Below are positions 34,611 to 46,870 of a DNA stretch of 64,000 nt, piece after piece (positions within the stretch are counted from its first letter, which is position 1; each line of letters begins with the position of its first letter). Source of the stretch: Gordionus sp. m RMFG-2023 (lineage: Eukaryota > Nematomorpha > Gordioida > Chordodea > Parachordodidae); assembly GCF_954871325.1 (NCBI RefSeq), contig NC_088777.1, forward strand, positions 39,967,366-40,031,365. Reading direction: 5' to 3'. The position numbers and the translations under genes are program-made. The notes under the pieces are model-generated. The model made no database searches and was not told the origin of the DNA. It saw only the letters and a program-made list of their open reading frames with translations.

Positions 34611-35860
34611 TAAAATATTATAAATTACTTTTATATACATTAATATAAAAGCATAATAATTTATTCCAAACAAGTATAAGAAATTTATTTATAAAAAGTA
34701 AGTAGACATATAGTTGATATTCCTCTATTATATAGAATTGGTTACAAAATACTAGGTAAAATTCCACTTTTACAGACATAGACCTAGATTAGACAGTTGC
34801 TCAGTTAATCAAGACTTACTTTAAAATTTTTTTTTTTATTTAAGAAATAAAATAATGTTATCTTTATGTTTTATTTCCATGGCGTTTGATAATGTCTTTT
34901 CTGGATATATGAATATTGTGAACATTTTTCTTTAGCTAACGATAGATAACTCGTTGTATTTGTTTTCGCTATTAATTTTGTTACTTGATATGAATTATTT
35001 TAAAATAATATAAACATATAAATTTGGTCTAATTTTCGTGAATAATCTGTCATTTATATGCCATTACCAATTAGGCTAAATAAATCATCTGTGATTTTTA
35101 TTGTGCATGGATACAATTGGTAGGGGAGACAGGGGTGAAGTGATTGGTATTTTGTATTTTTATCATAAAATTTTGAATCATAAATATAGATTATTATTTG
35201 TAGTCAAATCTCTAAGTTACAAAATGAAACAAAGGCTAGCTCTCTATCATTTTTAAGTATCAACTAGGAGTGAACAAAATTGTTGCACTGGGGTGAACTT
35301 TTATATTTTTGAATAATCGAACCTACGTACTAAATCGCGATGTGGAAGAGATATAATTTTTCTGAAAAAAAACACATCACATAAAATTAAGGTTTTTATG
35401 CTCAAGAGTTAAAAGTTATTTGCATTAACTGTTACCCATTCAATGGCTTTGCCCCGGTCTCTCCTAACTATGTAAGTTATATTCATATTTTACTTTTAAT
35501 AATATATATTTTTTTACTTACCAAAATTGTATTTATATTTCTAAAATTTTATTTATTGTAATTTATATACCTAAAAAATAAAATTTACATATCAAAGAAA
35601 AACACAATTGTGTTCCTAAAAAGGAACAATATTACAAAAATATTTAACTGTATATTCTGCCTAAGGAATAAGAATTCACTAGACCAAGGTATGTATTGTC
35701 GTAAATTTTATCGAGGGGATCAATGTCAATTCCCCTATCAAAATATAATTCATTCAAAAGTGTTACATTTGAATACCTTTTATCCTTAAAACCTTTTATC
35801 CTTATTTTATTTTGAATATTTTAATATAAATTTTTATAAGTAGCCGCCGCTTCTTATAAA
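34611..35860. other. A+T-rich spacer
   Basis: No gene or known repeat recognised. Confidence 0.5.
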
Positions 35861-36300
35861 GTGGGTTTCACTACCAAGTAGTGGTGATAAATAGCTCCAT
35901 TTTTAATAGATTTTGGGCCAACTCTAAAAAGACTAAACCAATTTTTTAAGCGAAAACTATCATCTTATAACCTCGATAAGGAAGAAATCATTGTTTTTAT
36001 TGTTGGGTATATATTTTATAATACTTTTGGCTTGCTTAATAACATTTGAATTGTAATTATTTTATTTGTCATATGCTTTAAAGGAAAATTAAGTTCATGA
36101 GCTGCACACCCAAATGTATTCAATAAGTTCATTTCTTACAAACGTCCAAGCTTTCTTCATATTACATTTCAGAGAAATTTCGAGTTACATCGCTAGAGAA
36201 AATTTTAACAAATTATCCCATAATTTGATGTTATTAAAATCATTGGTTTAGTTGAATTGTAATATCAGATTGGTGCAACCTTTGGGAAGGTGTTTAATAA
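35860..36300 (-). pseudogene. degraded hAT transposase fragment
   Basis: Around 36030-36125 the minus strand reads FGCAAHELNFPLKHMTNK, the conserved GCxAHxLN segment of hAT RNase-H-like cores. Flanking sequence downstream (to about 35860) continues as recognisable but stop-ridden protein. No ends or target duplication were found, so this is an old, eroded insertion of a family different from copies A and B. Confidence 0.5.
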
Positions 36301-38235
36301 TATTACCCCTACTTTATTTTAAAAGCTGTTTGAAAAATATTATAATCATGATTAATAGGATTTATGATGTGATTACGATTTTATCAGTTATAGGTTCAGA
36401 AAGATTTTGAGAAAAAATGAGTTTTAATTAATCTAATTAGTTTTTTACACACAACAAAGGCCCTTTATAAAATATAATGGTTTATTCATACAATATTAGG
36501 CTAGCTGTAAATTAAAAAATCAATTATATCTAAATACGGAGTCTTTTAACTGGAATCAAAATATCTTAGCATATTTTTTTTTAAATGTAATTGCTTTTTG
36601 ATTTGCAATTCAAAATACGGTAGAGGTCCAGCCTTAAATGGATTTTATGTAAAATCGATAAACGCATTGTTGTAGTATAAATCAATTTATATACCTAAAT
36701 TATCTATATTATAATTTTCCGATGTCCTCACTACGTCATGTCATCGGTACGTATTTATTTTTTTTATTTGTTGATTTTATTTATTTATTTTATACAAACA
36801 GATGGAAATATTTTTGGACTGGAAAAATCGTCTGCGGAAAAATGGATGATGTTAAATTGATAAAAACAATATTCCCTCAACTTTCTGAATATGAATGAAA
36901 TAAATGATGTGAATAAAAAAATAATTCAAATTTCAATGTCATCAATTACACAATGTAATTTTCCTCTACAAGATACTCAACTTATATATTTATTTTGAAC
37001 ATACTCACAATTTTTGTCAGTACTTACATCACAATTTTTTATACTCATGTTTTTCTTTCATAACCAATAAATAAGAAGATAACCAAGTATATTTAAATAT
37101 TCTTATCCTAACCTACTTATAATCTCCCATCCTTATAGATAACTCTTACTTTATTTTTTCCCCTCCCTTAGTGAATTTATTTGTGAATTTATTTATCACT
37201 AAATTTTATTATCTCATTCTTTTCTTCCTATCTCTATTATTTATTAACCACTACTTCTCAAATCCTTATCAATTCCTTTAATTTTTATAATATAATAATT
37301 TATACCTTCTTCCCCCCCCCCTTTTTTAGTCTTATTTTTTAATTACCTTACAATTAATTAACCTTAATAACATTACATTCATCATGTTATTTTTTAACCT
37401 TAAACTAAATTGTCAGCTTTTTCCCTTCTCTTCTATCAATTTATCAAATCGTCTGCTATCTTTTTCAAATACCAAATCTTAATTTTTCTCAATTTAATCT
37501 AAAAATTTTTCTCAAATTACCAATTTTTTCCTTTTAGTCTACTTCTATTACCTATATCACTATTACTTATTTCTTTCTTATATACATATTTTTAATAACA
37601 CCTTTTTTTTCTTACTAAATATAAATTTCTAATTCTTACCCTACTATTAAAATATATATTTATCAACTCGGTAATAAACCTTTAGAATATCATTATAGGC
37701 TTGATAAGTCCCCCAAAAATTTTTTTTGATGATAGCCCTCCAACTACTAGAAATATGCATCTAATATTGACCTATCTACTGGTTTACATTATTTTAATGT
37801 TTGTTTAATTTCAACAATAGTTTATTTATATTTTTGCCTGATTTCTTTATTTGTCTAGGCTAACCCTAATCCCTCACATTGCTACAAAACATGATGAATC
37901 TATTATTAATGATAAGCAAAGAAAATAATGACGATTAAACAAACGTCTTACCCATTCTAGAGTTACTGGTAGACAAAATAATAAAGAACTACCCTTGAAA
38001 TGAACTCATCTGGAGGTTTATTTTGTTTTTTGTATCTTATGATTTATATCTATGTATATTTTATTTTCACCCAGTTCTCCAAATAATATTTTTATCACCA
38101 CTACCACAATCCCTACGCCACCTCTGCCTACTTTTTAACAAATATAAGCATTTAATTCCATACTATCATTCACTTCACTAGGAGTTAATATAAATATTAC
38201 TTTATCCGATTCTCTAAAAAACTTTCATGAATATT
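36300..38235. other. A+T-rich spacer
   Basis: No gene supported. A strand-asymmetric pyrimidine-rich stretch (short C- and T-runs, including a C homopolymer near 37313-37321) covers about 37060-37620. Confidence 0.5.
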
Positions 38236-38490
38236 TAGAGGAATGTTCAAACTTGAATGTACAGTACGGCCAATTTCATCAACTTTATTAATGGAAAAAT
38301 ATGCAGTAGTTCTGTCGTGGCCTTTATAAGAATATTTACGACCGTTTTATGGTTGAGTTAACATTGTCGTTCATGATTCTATTTTAGAGGGGGATACCAA
38401 TGCTGACATTGACAGAAATATCGTTTTGAGTTCTTCTTTTACCAGTATTCCAAGGCATAGGCATATCATCTTTATCAGGACGTAATGTGT
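38235..38490 (-). pseudogene. coding-like fragment, family unknown
   Basis: The minus strand carries protein-like runs in two frames: DKDDMPMPWNTGKRRTQND and, further on, SYKGHDRTTAYFSINKVDEI followed by GRTVHSSLNIPL. Base composition is richer than its surroundings. I do not recognise the family; a decayed transposon or host gene are both possible. Confidence 0.3.
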
Positions 38491-39606
38491 TTTGTACACT
38501 GCTTTGTTAATCCGTCATTACTTTCATCTACAACCCTAAATGATATAAAATTATACATTAATTATTTCCTCTCCAGACGACCGCCCAGATTTATTTTGTC
38601 GCTTTTTCCACAAAAATTAAAATGTCAACAAGGATTTGCTCTTAATTTTATCAAATACATAATAATTAATCCTCATTATTTTTTTTTAAAATTATCCTAA
38701 ATTTATATGTCAATAAAAAAAAATATCTTAAAAAATATATAAATAATTTGCATATAAGTTTCATTAGTGTTTAATGGCATTTTTGTAATTTAAATAGATA
38801 TCATTTTTTTTACTTAACATAAAAATATATATATCCCTTATCAAATTCTTTGACAAATAATTTCAGAAATGCAAGATATACATTAAATTTATCTGAAAAC
38901 AACAATAACCCTATATAATAAACAACAATTTATTTTTTAGATATAATTTTAATTGATCATATTACAAAAAAGTATAAGAGTCGGTTATTTTTATTTTATT
39001 TGTCATCTCTAATAAGTGGTTTGCCCAGGGCTTCCCAGTTTCCCTTAATACGGAATATGTATTTTTTTTCATATTAGACTAGTTGGTAAATCAGATATTT
39101 CCTCTTCATGTGATGATAAATCAATTAAAAATTTAATTATCTCCGAGGCGGGAAAAAATTTACAAAATTATAATGGGTAGGACTGGGCTTGGAACATCAA
39201 AATTAATATTAGCTTGCACCTGACTTGGTAATATCTTTTACAAATTATTAAGGGTTGAGCTGGGCTTGATAAACTTTTTTAAAATTACAAGATCTTGGAT
39301 GGTTCCTAATATTGTGAGCTTGAACCTGGCATGACATCTATCGTGAAAAATGAATAAAAATCTCATTTCCCGTTATTTATGACGAGCTTTCTACTAGTTT
39401 ATTATAATTATATCAAATTCATTCAAATAATATTATTGAAAAAAATGATATATATTCATATAATAGATAACAATTTTATATATAATATAGTTTTAATTGT
39501 CTAAATTAGATCTAATAACAAAAATATATAACGATAAATTAAATCGTATTAAAATTATACAGTTAAGAATTAAAGAAGAGATCAAAATATCGTTATTAAT
39601 TTAAAT
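38490..39606. other. A+T-rich spacer
   Basis: No gene supported. A loosely repeated phrase on GGGCTTGG / GAGCTGGGCTTGA occurs three or four times near 39180-39330, perhaps the terminal motif of a decayed DNA transposon. Confidence 0.4.
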
Positions 39607-40424
39607 TTAAAAACCGATTAGTTCATCTAAATCAGTGTAGAGCCCTTGAGATTGATCTGCGGATGAAAGAAGTTTTTTGTCTTTGCTTGATTTCTTATCA
39701 GTCGATGAAAGAAGTTTGTTTTTGTTTGAATTTTTTTTAAGTCTTTTAATTGGGACAGAAGGAGTTATATATTTCCTAAAAGATGTGGAAATAGTTTGGT
39801 CACTTTCACTTGTATGTGGACTTTTACCATCATCTTTCTGAAAGCTACCAGAAGTAGAACTTTTGTGTTTAGGAAATGACTTTGTTTTAAGTCTTTTAAC
39901 GGGCATAGACGGAATTTTACGTTTCTTTGAAGATTTGGAAGGGGTTTGTTCACTATCAGTTGTATTTAAAGGGGAACCTTTGCTGCTGTCTTTCTGAATG
40001 TTAAGTGGTGTAGAACGTTTGCATTTGGGAGACTTAAGTGTTACTGTCCTTAATTTAGGTGTTGTCTTAGTTGATTTTATGTTAAAATTTTTATGATTTG
40101 GCTCAAAGCGAATATTTTCATTAGATAAAACTAAATCCACTTCACTAGAGTCATGATTTATATCCGAATAAATAGAATTTGATGATTCACTATAAGATTC
40201 ATGTGCCCTTTCGTGAGGTTTTTCATCTTCAGAATTATCGCTGGCTTTTAACATATTTTTATTATGCTTTTTGATTGGCAATTTAGGTAAAACATAGTCA
40301 TTTTGATCTGAAACATCTAATGGATCATAATTTACACCTCTACCAAACTTGGCTATAGGTTTTTTAATACGTTTCTTCGCTTTATGAACAGTTGTAATAG
40401 ATGGTTTTAATTTTGATGTGTTGC
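39607..40424 (-). CDS. last exon of a Lys/Ser-rich, probably nuclear protein
   Basis: A minus-strand open frame runs from an acceptor ATCTTTAG| at 40425 to a stop at 39607, about 271 codons. An internal ATG at 40281 exists, but the protein-like frame clearly extends upstream (KKRIKKPIAKFGRGVNYDP), so this is a 3' exon, not a whole gene. The middle holds two imperfect repeats of about 60 residues, each with SSKG or DGKSP, a Ser/Thr-rich stretch, then KKRKIPSMPVKRLK or RKYITPSVPIKRLK, which look like bipartite nuclear localisation signals. The tail is DLDELIGF. No domain recognised. A candidate upstream exon near 40510-40590 does not join in frame, so the 5' part remains unknown. Confidence 0.6.
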
Positions 40425-40930
40425 CTAAAGATATTAAAAAATTTAAAGAGCTCTAGATATGTAAATTAGGGGTTTGACTCGCAAAAATGGAGAAATATTG
40501 ATGTAGGCTATTTTTGATCATTACCATTTTAACTCCAAAAATAGTTTGTGGTTTCCCTTTCTTGCTCTTAAAATTTTCCCCTCATTTACAGAAGACTAAG
40601 TATAAATGATATAGAAAGATTTTCAATCACCATAAAAAAAATTCAGAGAAGAAAGATTTTTGATCAAATTTTACTAGATGTAAAAAATATTTTATAATTT
40701 TTATGCACAAAAAGTTTTTCAAGATGAAATCACTTTTTTTTAAAAAAAGATTTTTGCTCAAAATTTGGAAAATTTAAGTAAAAAGAAATATATTTTTTCC
40801 TATTTCTATAAAAAAAATTCAAATTTGTCTAGTAAAAAATAATATTATTATATAAATTCATGGCATGTGTTTTAAAATTTTTAAAGTTAATTAATATTTT
40901 TATACGTAAATTAAATTTTTAAAATTATTA
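40425..40930. other. spacer or intron upstream of the Lys/Ser-rich exon
   Basis: A short frame near 40510-40590 on the minus strand (FKSKKGKPQTIFGVKM before GTAATG) looks exon-like but its phase does not fit the next exon. Otherwise nothing. Confidence 0.35.
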
Positions 40931-43105
40931 TGGTTAGGGTCCACCTTTATGAAAAAAGTCCAATGACCTAAAATGGCAACTTATATATTTGAAGCGATTA
41001 TATTATTAGTATTATTTTGAAATGATGTAACAGATTAGACAAATAATAAAATATAAATAAAGATTGCTAAATTAATTATAAATTAAATATTATATTAATA
41101 AAATTTATAATTTGAATTAAAATTAATTTGATAACTCATTTTCATTAATAATATCTAATGATTATTTAGATATTATGTAGTAAAATATTTTATAAAAAAT
41201 TAAGGAGCTTTTATTTTGTAATCTCATAAAATATATATTAAGTTATTTATATGAATTTTTAATGATTGTATTATTAAATAGGTTTACAATACATCTATAT
41301 AAATATTTGAAGTTTATCTTTTAGCTCTTTAAGATATTTCTATAGATACTTTTGTAGGTTATTACTTAAATCTCTATTTCCACTCTTATTGCCGATGGGA
41401 ATATTCTTAATTTAGTTTTTATTGTAGAAAATCCTCGGACCCAGGTTATCTTTGCAAAGCCTGCCTATCTTGAACTTTCAACGGCCTTTCCATGCAAATT
41501 TTAAAATCTAAATTTAGACCCAGTAATGATTAATCTAACTGAATATAGGTGTAAAAAAGTGTTTGTAAATATCGTGCTATTTGGGAAGGTATTCAAATAT
41601 TTTCCCATTAATCTGGTGTAAAGGGGCTTGTACTTGCCCCCCCCCCCAATAAGTGCAAACTCAGTAAGAATATGATCTTATTTTGGAAAAACACAGTCAA
41701 ACATAAGAAATAGACTAGTTCGTTCAATTTTAGAAGACTCATTTTTATTCATTTGAAAATAAAAAATATTAATTCAAATTAAGAAAAATGGTTATTTTTT
41801 AATAAGCTATTCCCTTTATCACATTGAATTTTTTAACCAGCTATTATTTTTGTCTTACAGTATAGTTGATTAATTTGAATTATTTATAGATTAGCGTAAG
41901 CATGGACGTTGTTATTTCATTACCATCATCTGATTCTGAAATTACCATGGCTCAAATATAATAAATACTTAGAGTAACATCATATCTTCAATAAACTAAT
42001 TCTATCCTTACCAAATGTAAAATGTGTCCTAAAAGTTATATCAGTTTCAAAATTTTCAAGTTCTAATTTAAAGAACTTGATTGTAATATTTATTATTTTA
42101 TATAATATAAACTACAGTATCCTGTTAATAATTTATTTTATACTGTTTTGTTTCATTATTAAATTATGAAGATTATTATAATAGATACATAAAGTAAAAA
42201 TCATTAAATATTATATACATAGATATAAAATACTTAATATCTTCTGCCTTTCTTAACTATTCAAAAGTCTGACTTTCAAAATTCTATTTATATAATTTAT
42301 GTGGCTCGCTTTTACCTGGTCAGATTTAAAATTGAACTTATTCAAAAATGAAGATAAAATAGGATTAATAATTTTAGAGATATTTAAATCTTATTGAGAG
42401 TTCAATGATAATATAATTGCACCTTTTGTATATTAATATTCTCTAAGTTCTATCCCAAAATATTCATTTTAGCTTTTGTAAACAATATTAAAAATAATAA
42501 TGTATTATGGCATAAAAATTATATATGTATTTTAACACTTGTTTCATAAATAATATTGTATGGATTGCAAATATAATATGATTACACATTTGTATTGCGA
42601 TATATAAATATGATTAAACCATTGTATGGAAAACTATTAAAAATGAAAAGGAGGTTTAGTGCATGTTTACTATATATATAAAATAACAGTGACGAAACAA
42701 TATGATATAGTATGTGTAACAAAAATTTAATAACTATAAAATTTTGAAATTGACATATAACAATTCTGGCAAACCCAACTATAAATACTTGGATCAATTG
42801 TAATGTTATCCTTTATGGGCATTATAAAACAATTTAGTTAGACAATGGAAGAAAAATTACTGTGATTTGATATTTTTGACCAAATATTCTATAGTGGTAA
42901 AATAACCTCCACACTAAAGTATTAAATTTTCATTTATTTTTTCGTCTATTATGCAATTTCCTTTAATGAGCTATGAAACCCTTCTACATGATTATTCGTC
43001 CTTACGCCCCACATTTGATATTTAAATTTTGCATTATGATTTATCCAAGTATTTTCAAAGTAGTTTAAAAAATCATGAATTAAATTTATTCCTCTTAATA
43101 ATTAT

Positions 43106-43990
43106 GATATAATTTTACGCGAAGAACACAAATTTACATTTGATAAGAGAAAATTTTTATTTTTTAAGAGTGACTATAACAAATTATTTATTTTTACAAC
43201 TCATAAACTTTTATCACGCCTTTGTTTGGCTGAAATTTTTTTTTTAGACGGTACTTTTAAAGCCTCGCTTAAATTAATTAAACAATTTTATTCTATTTTA
43301 ATTAATCATGCTCTAATTATTTGTGCACATTTAATTGCCAGATAAATATAAAAATACTTATTTAAATATGTTTTCATTATTTAAAAGTTATTGTTTATCT
43401 TTGGGGTTATTTTTTCCCCTTGATTTGCAATATTGATTTAGAAATTGGCGTATATTTAGCAAAGCGGTTTTTCGCTCTATAATTATTAAGGGCTGTTATT
43501 TCCATTTCTGTCAGGGGGTTATAAGGGGCATTCAAGAAAGTCAACTAACCCGACTATTCAGACAAAATAATAATATAAATAAATTTTTTGGAATTATAAT
43601 GGTCATTCCTTTTTTGTTAGAAAGGGATGTGCCATATATAATTAACAATCTGAGACGACAAGCTGAAGTTTTTAAGATAAATTAAATTCATGATTTTTTA
43701 AACTACTTTGAAAATACTTGGATAAATCATAATGCAAAATTTAAATATCAAATGTGGGGCGTAAGGACGAATAATCATGTAGAAGGGTTTCAGCGCTCAT
43801 TAAAGGAATACATAGATTCCTTATTCACATCCAAATACTTATCTCTTTATTGACACCATAAAAACTGGGGCGTAAGGACGAATAATCATGTAGAAGGGTT
43901 TCAGCGCTCATTAAAGGAATACATAGATTCCTTATTCACATCCAAATACTTATCTCTTTATTGACACCATAAAAACTATAGAACAGGATA
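43106..43990 (+). pseudogene. MULE transposase, broken
   Basis: The frame beginning at 43106 reads FKSDYNKLFIFTTHKLLSR then EIFFLDGTFKASLKLI, which holds the DGTF motif with the first catalytic Asp of MULE enzymes. Later come IIKGCYFHFCQGVIRGIQ, the GCxFHxxQ motif, and WGVRTNNHVEGFQRSL, the conserved NNxxEGxHRxL segment near the C-terminal catalytic Glu. Stops occur after DGTF, before the last block, and within the duplicated unit. The segment between DGTF and GCxFH, where the second Asp should lie, is poorly preserved. N-terminal coding is missing; the FLYWCH finger at 4.2 kb could be a stray part of the same family. Confidence 0.8.
43755..43976 (+). repeat. 111-bp tandem duplication in the MULE transposase
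   Basis: Two apparently identical 111-bp units begin TGGGGCGTAAGGACG at 43755 and 43866. The length is 37 codons, so frame is kept, but each unit contains a TGA. The left arm of the palindrome has only one, shortened copy, so the duplication followed the inversion. The lack of differences points to a recent event. Confidence 0.9.
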
Positions 43991-45557
43991 TAGACTTGAA
44001 ATTAATCCAATTAGATAATAGCTAAAAAGCCACGGAAAGAAAAAAATATATTGCATAATAGACGAAAAAATAAATGAAAATTTAATACTTTACTGTGGAG
44101 GTTATTTTACCACTATAGAATATTTGGATAAAATATCCAAATTTTTATATTCCAAAATATCAAATCACAGTAATTTTTCTTCCATTGTCTAACTAAATTG
44201 TTTTATAATGCCAATAAAGGATAACAATACTATTGATCCAAGTATTTATAGTCGGGTTTGCCAGAAGTGTTATATGTCAATTCAAAATTTTATAATTATT
44301 AAATTTTTGTTACATATACTATATCATATTGTTTCGTCACTGTTATTTTATATATATAGTAAACATGCACTAAACCACCTTCTCATTTTTAATAGTTTTC
44401 CATACAATGGTTTAATCATATTTATATATCGCAATACAAATGTGTAATCTTATTATATACGCAATCCATACAATATTATTTATGAAACAAGTGTTAAAAT
44501 ACATATATTATTTTTATGACATAATATATTATTATTTTTAATATTGTTTACAAAAGCTAAAATGAATATTTTGGGATAGAAAGAGAATATTGATATAAAA
44601 AAGGTGCAATTATATTATCATTGAATTCTCAATAAGATTTAAAAATCCCTAAAATTATTAATCCTATTTTATGTTCATTCTTGAATAAGTTCAACAAATT
44701 AATAAACTATACTGTAAGACAAAAATAGTGGCTAGTTAAAAAATTCAATGTGATAAAGGGAATAGCTTATTAAAAAATAACCATTTTTTCTTAAAAAAAT
44801 TGGATTAATATAATATTAATATTTTTTATTTTATGAATAAAAATATGAAGATTTTCTAAAATTGAACGAACGTAAAAAACGAACACTTTCTTCAAAAAAA
44901 GGAAGGCGTTCATGTTAAAAGTTCGTCAAAAATAAAATAAAAGGAACGTCATTCATCATTTTTTTTTAAAAAAACGAACTTCGTTAATATAAATTATATT
45001 AAGTTCAAAATTTGGTAAAATTATCTGAAATTCATGAGGTAGTTATTCCAAATATGATGTTATATATTTCCAGTAAAAGTTGAAAAAATAACACATTGCC
45101 GTTAACATACACAAATAATATAATTAATTAATTAAAAAAATTTAAAGCTCAAATAGAAATGAATTTATAAATTTTCACATTTCTGAAATTGATTATTTAT
45201 TTTATCATTAATTTCGCGATTAATATAATTTTTTTATTATTTTTTAATATATACCGTATTAATGAAATGACTATTTAATATATAATTAATATAATATTTA
45301 ATATATTATCCTTATTAAATATTTTTTTTATAATATATACTCTTGTATTAATATAAAATATAATCAAATATTTTATATATAATTATAATATATTTTCTTT
45401 ATTAATTACTATTATATTCTTTTATATTTAAATTTTATTTAAAATAAAAAGTATATTTTAATTTATTTGTCTAATCTGTTAAATCGTTTCAAATATATAC
45501 GTACCATTTTAGGACATATAACTTTTTTCATAAATGTTCATACGAAGGGGTGGACCC

Positions 45558-46851
45558 CAGGGTTGGGCAGTATCGCGGATATTTGTATCTAAGATAAAGT
45601 ATCTTGTATCTTTTTTAAAATTTTGGAAAGTATCTTGTATCCAGTATCTAAGATACATATTATTTAAAAGTATTTGTATCTTAACCAACTTTGTATTCAA
45701 AAAGATACAGATACTTTAAAAAAAATTTATATTGGTTAATTTAAATAGTATTAAAATTTAAAATGATATTGTTTTAAGATTTAAATGAAAAATTTAATCA
45801 AAATTTAGATATTTTACGATAATTTTTGATATATGACGTTGGTCGTCATATAGCAATTTGCTAACAATTAGAACTACCATATTTGAATCGTTTTATATCT
45901 GTCTATTTTAAAATTATGGAAGAAGAAAATAGAATAATATGTTTATCTACGTCTTCAGATGATTCTTCAACCGAAAATTATAACAATAAATTTAAACTAA
46001 GCATACTTAATGGCAAATTTTTTGAAGTACTTCAAGATGATCATAATAAAGAAATTCATCGAGACTTTGGTTTTGCGAAAAAGTTATAGCAACTGTTACA
46101 GATAACGGCTCTAACTTTAAGAAAGCTTTCAAGGAGTTTGGATATTCTATGGAAGCTGTAGAGAATGACTCTGACATCAATGATGATGAATGTATAGAAT
46201 TGAAATTAATACTTCAACAAAATCTTCAATTGATGAAGATGATGATTACTTTTGCCTTAAAAGTATCACATCCAATTCTAATAATTCAATAAATGATATT
46301 GAAATAGAGGTCCTAAATTATATGAAAGATGACAGGCGGAGTATAAATATGTTAAATAGTTATAAATATATAAAAGAAATATTTATTAAATATAACACAA
46401 TATTACCCTCCTCAGCCCCCGTTGAAAGATTATTTAGCTTTGCTAATATAATTAATAGACCAAATCGTCAAAGATTGAACGATAAATCATTTGAAAAATT
46501 AATAATATTAAAAAATAATGCTGATTTATTATTATTTACTAATTATATAATTATTAAATGGAATATCGCATTATCTTTTATAATAAATTTGTTATTTTCT
46601 ACAATTTATTTTAAATATTTTTTTATAAATTTATATTATAGATAAGAAAATAAAGCTTTTGATTTTGACTATTTAAAGTTTAAAAAAAGTATCTTGTATC
46701 TTAGATACTTTTTTATAAAAAAAATACAAGTATCTTGTATCTTATATCTTATTGAAATTTTTCTAAAGTATCTTGTATCTTAAATACAAAATTTTATAAA
46801 GTATCTGTATCTGTATCCGAATACAATTTTCTGAAAATTTGCCCAACCCTG
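45558..46851 (+). mobile_element. hAT transposon, third family, internally deleted
   Basis: Ends CAGGGTTGGGCA and TGCCCAACCCTG with a perfect 8-bp duplication GTGGACCC (45550-45557 and 46852-46859). Subterminal repeats on both sides reiterate AGTATCTTGTATCT or its complement. At 1294 bp it keeps the start and end of a transposase gene and lacks the middle. It interrupts the right end of the inverted-repeat region and is therefore younger. Confidence 0.93.
45883..46645 (+). pseudogene. hAT transposase remnant with deleted centre
   Basis: An N-terminal frame (MEEENRIICLSTSS) runs to about 46089; the next frame has ATVTDNGSNFKKAF, the second catalytic Asp segment, at about 46085-46130; the last frame (46190-46645) ends in PSSAPVERLFSFA and NRQRLNDKSFEKL, the C-terminal dimerisation region. 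The BED finger and first Asp region are absent, removed by deletion. At least two frame changes remain. Confidence 0.75.
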
Positions 46852-46870
46852 GTGGACCCTAACCGTTTTA

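Larger units (their letters stand above)
41718..44990. mobile_element. palindromic Mutator-like element (MULE)
   Basis: Left arm about 41718-43087 and right arm about 43685-44885 are inverted copies over most of their length, for example GTTCGTTCAATTTTAG on the left and its complement near 44870. They share the frames at 42582-42797 (minus) and 44208-44447 (plus). The core and right arm encode a MULE transposase on the plus strand, and the left arm contains the same 3' coding part in reverse (42960-43087). The right side extends outward about 110 bp with GAACG/CGTTC motifs that also mark the copy at 16150. Target duplication not found. Confidence 0.7.
40931..46866. repeat. large inverted-repeat region
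   Basis: GGTTAGGGTCCACC at 40931 faces GGTGGACCCTAACC at the far end, the latter now split by the hAT copy at 45558-46851. About 130 bp inside these ends match in inverted orientation (TTTATGAAAAAAGT, CCTAAAATGG, TATATTTGAA, GATTAGACAAATAA). The interior holds the palindromic MULE. Either the whole is one giant foldback, or an older foldback received the MULE; the parts between the matched blocks are too diverged to decide by eye. Confidence 0.6.

Noticed and set aside
42582-44447. Two similar small proteins at 42582-42797 and 44208-44447
   Set aside because: They are the same inverted-arm sequence of the palindromic MULE read on opposite strands; frames in A+T-rich repeat sequence, not genes.
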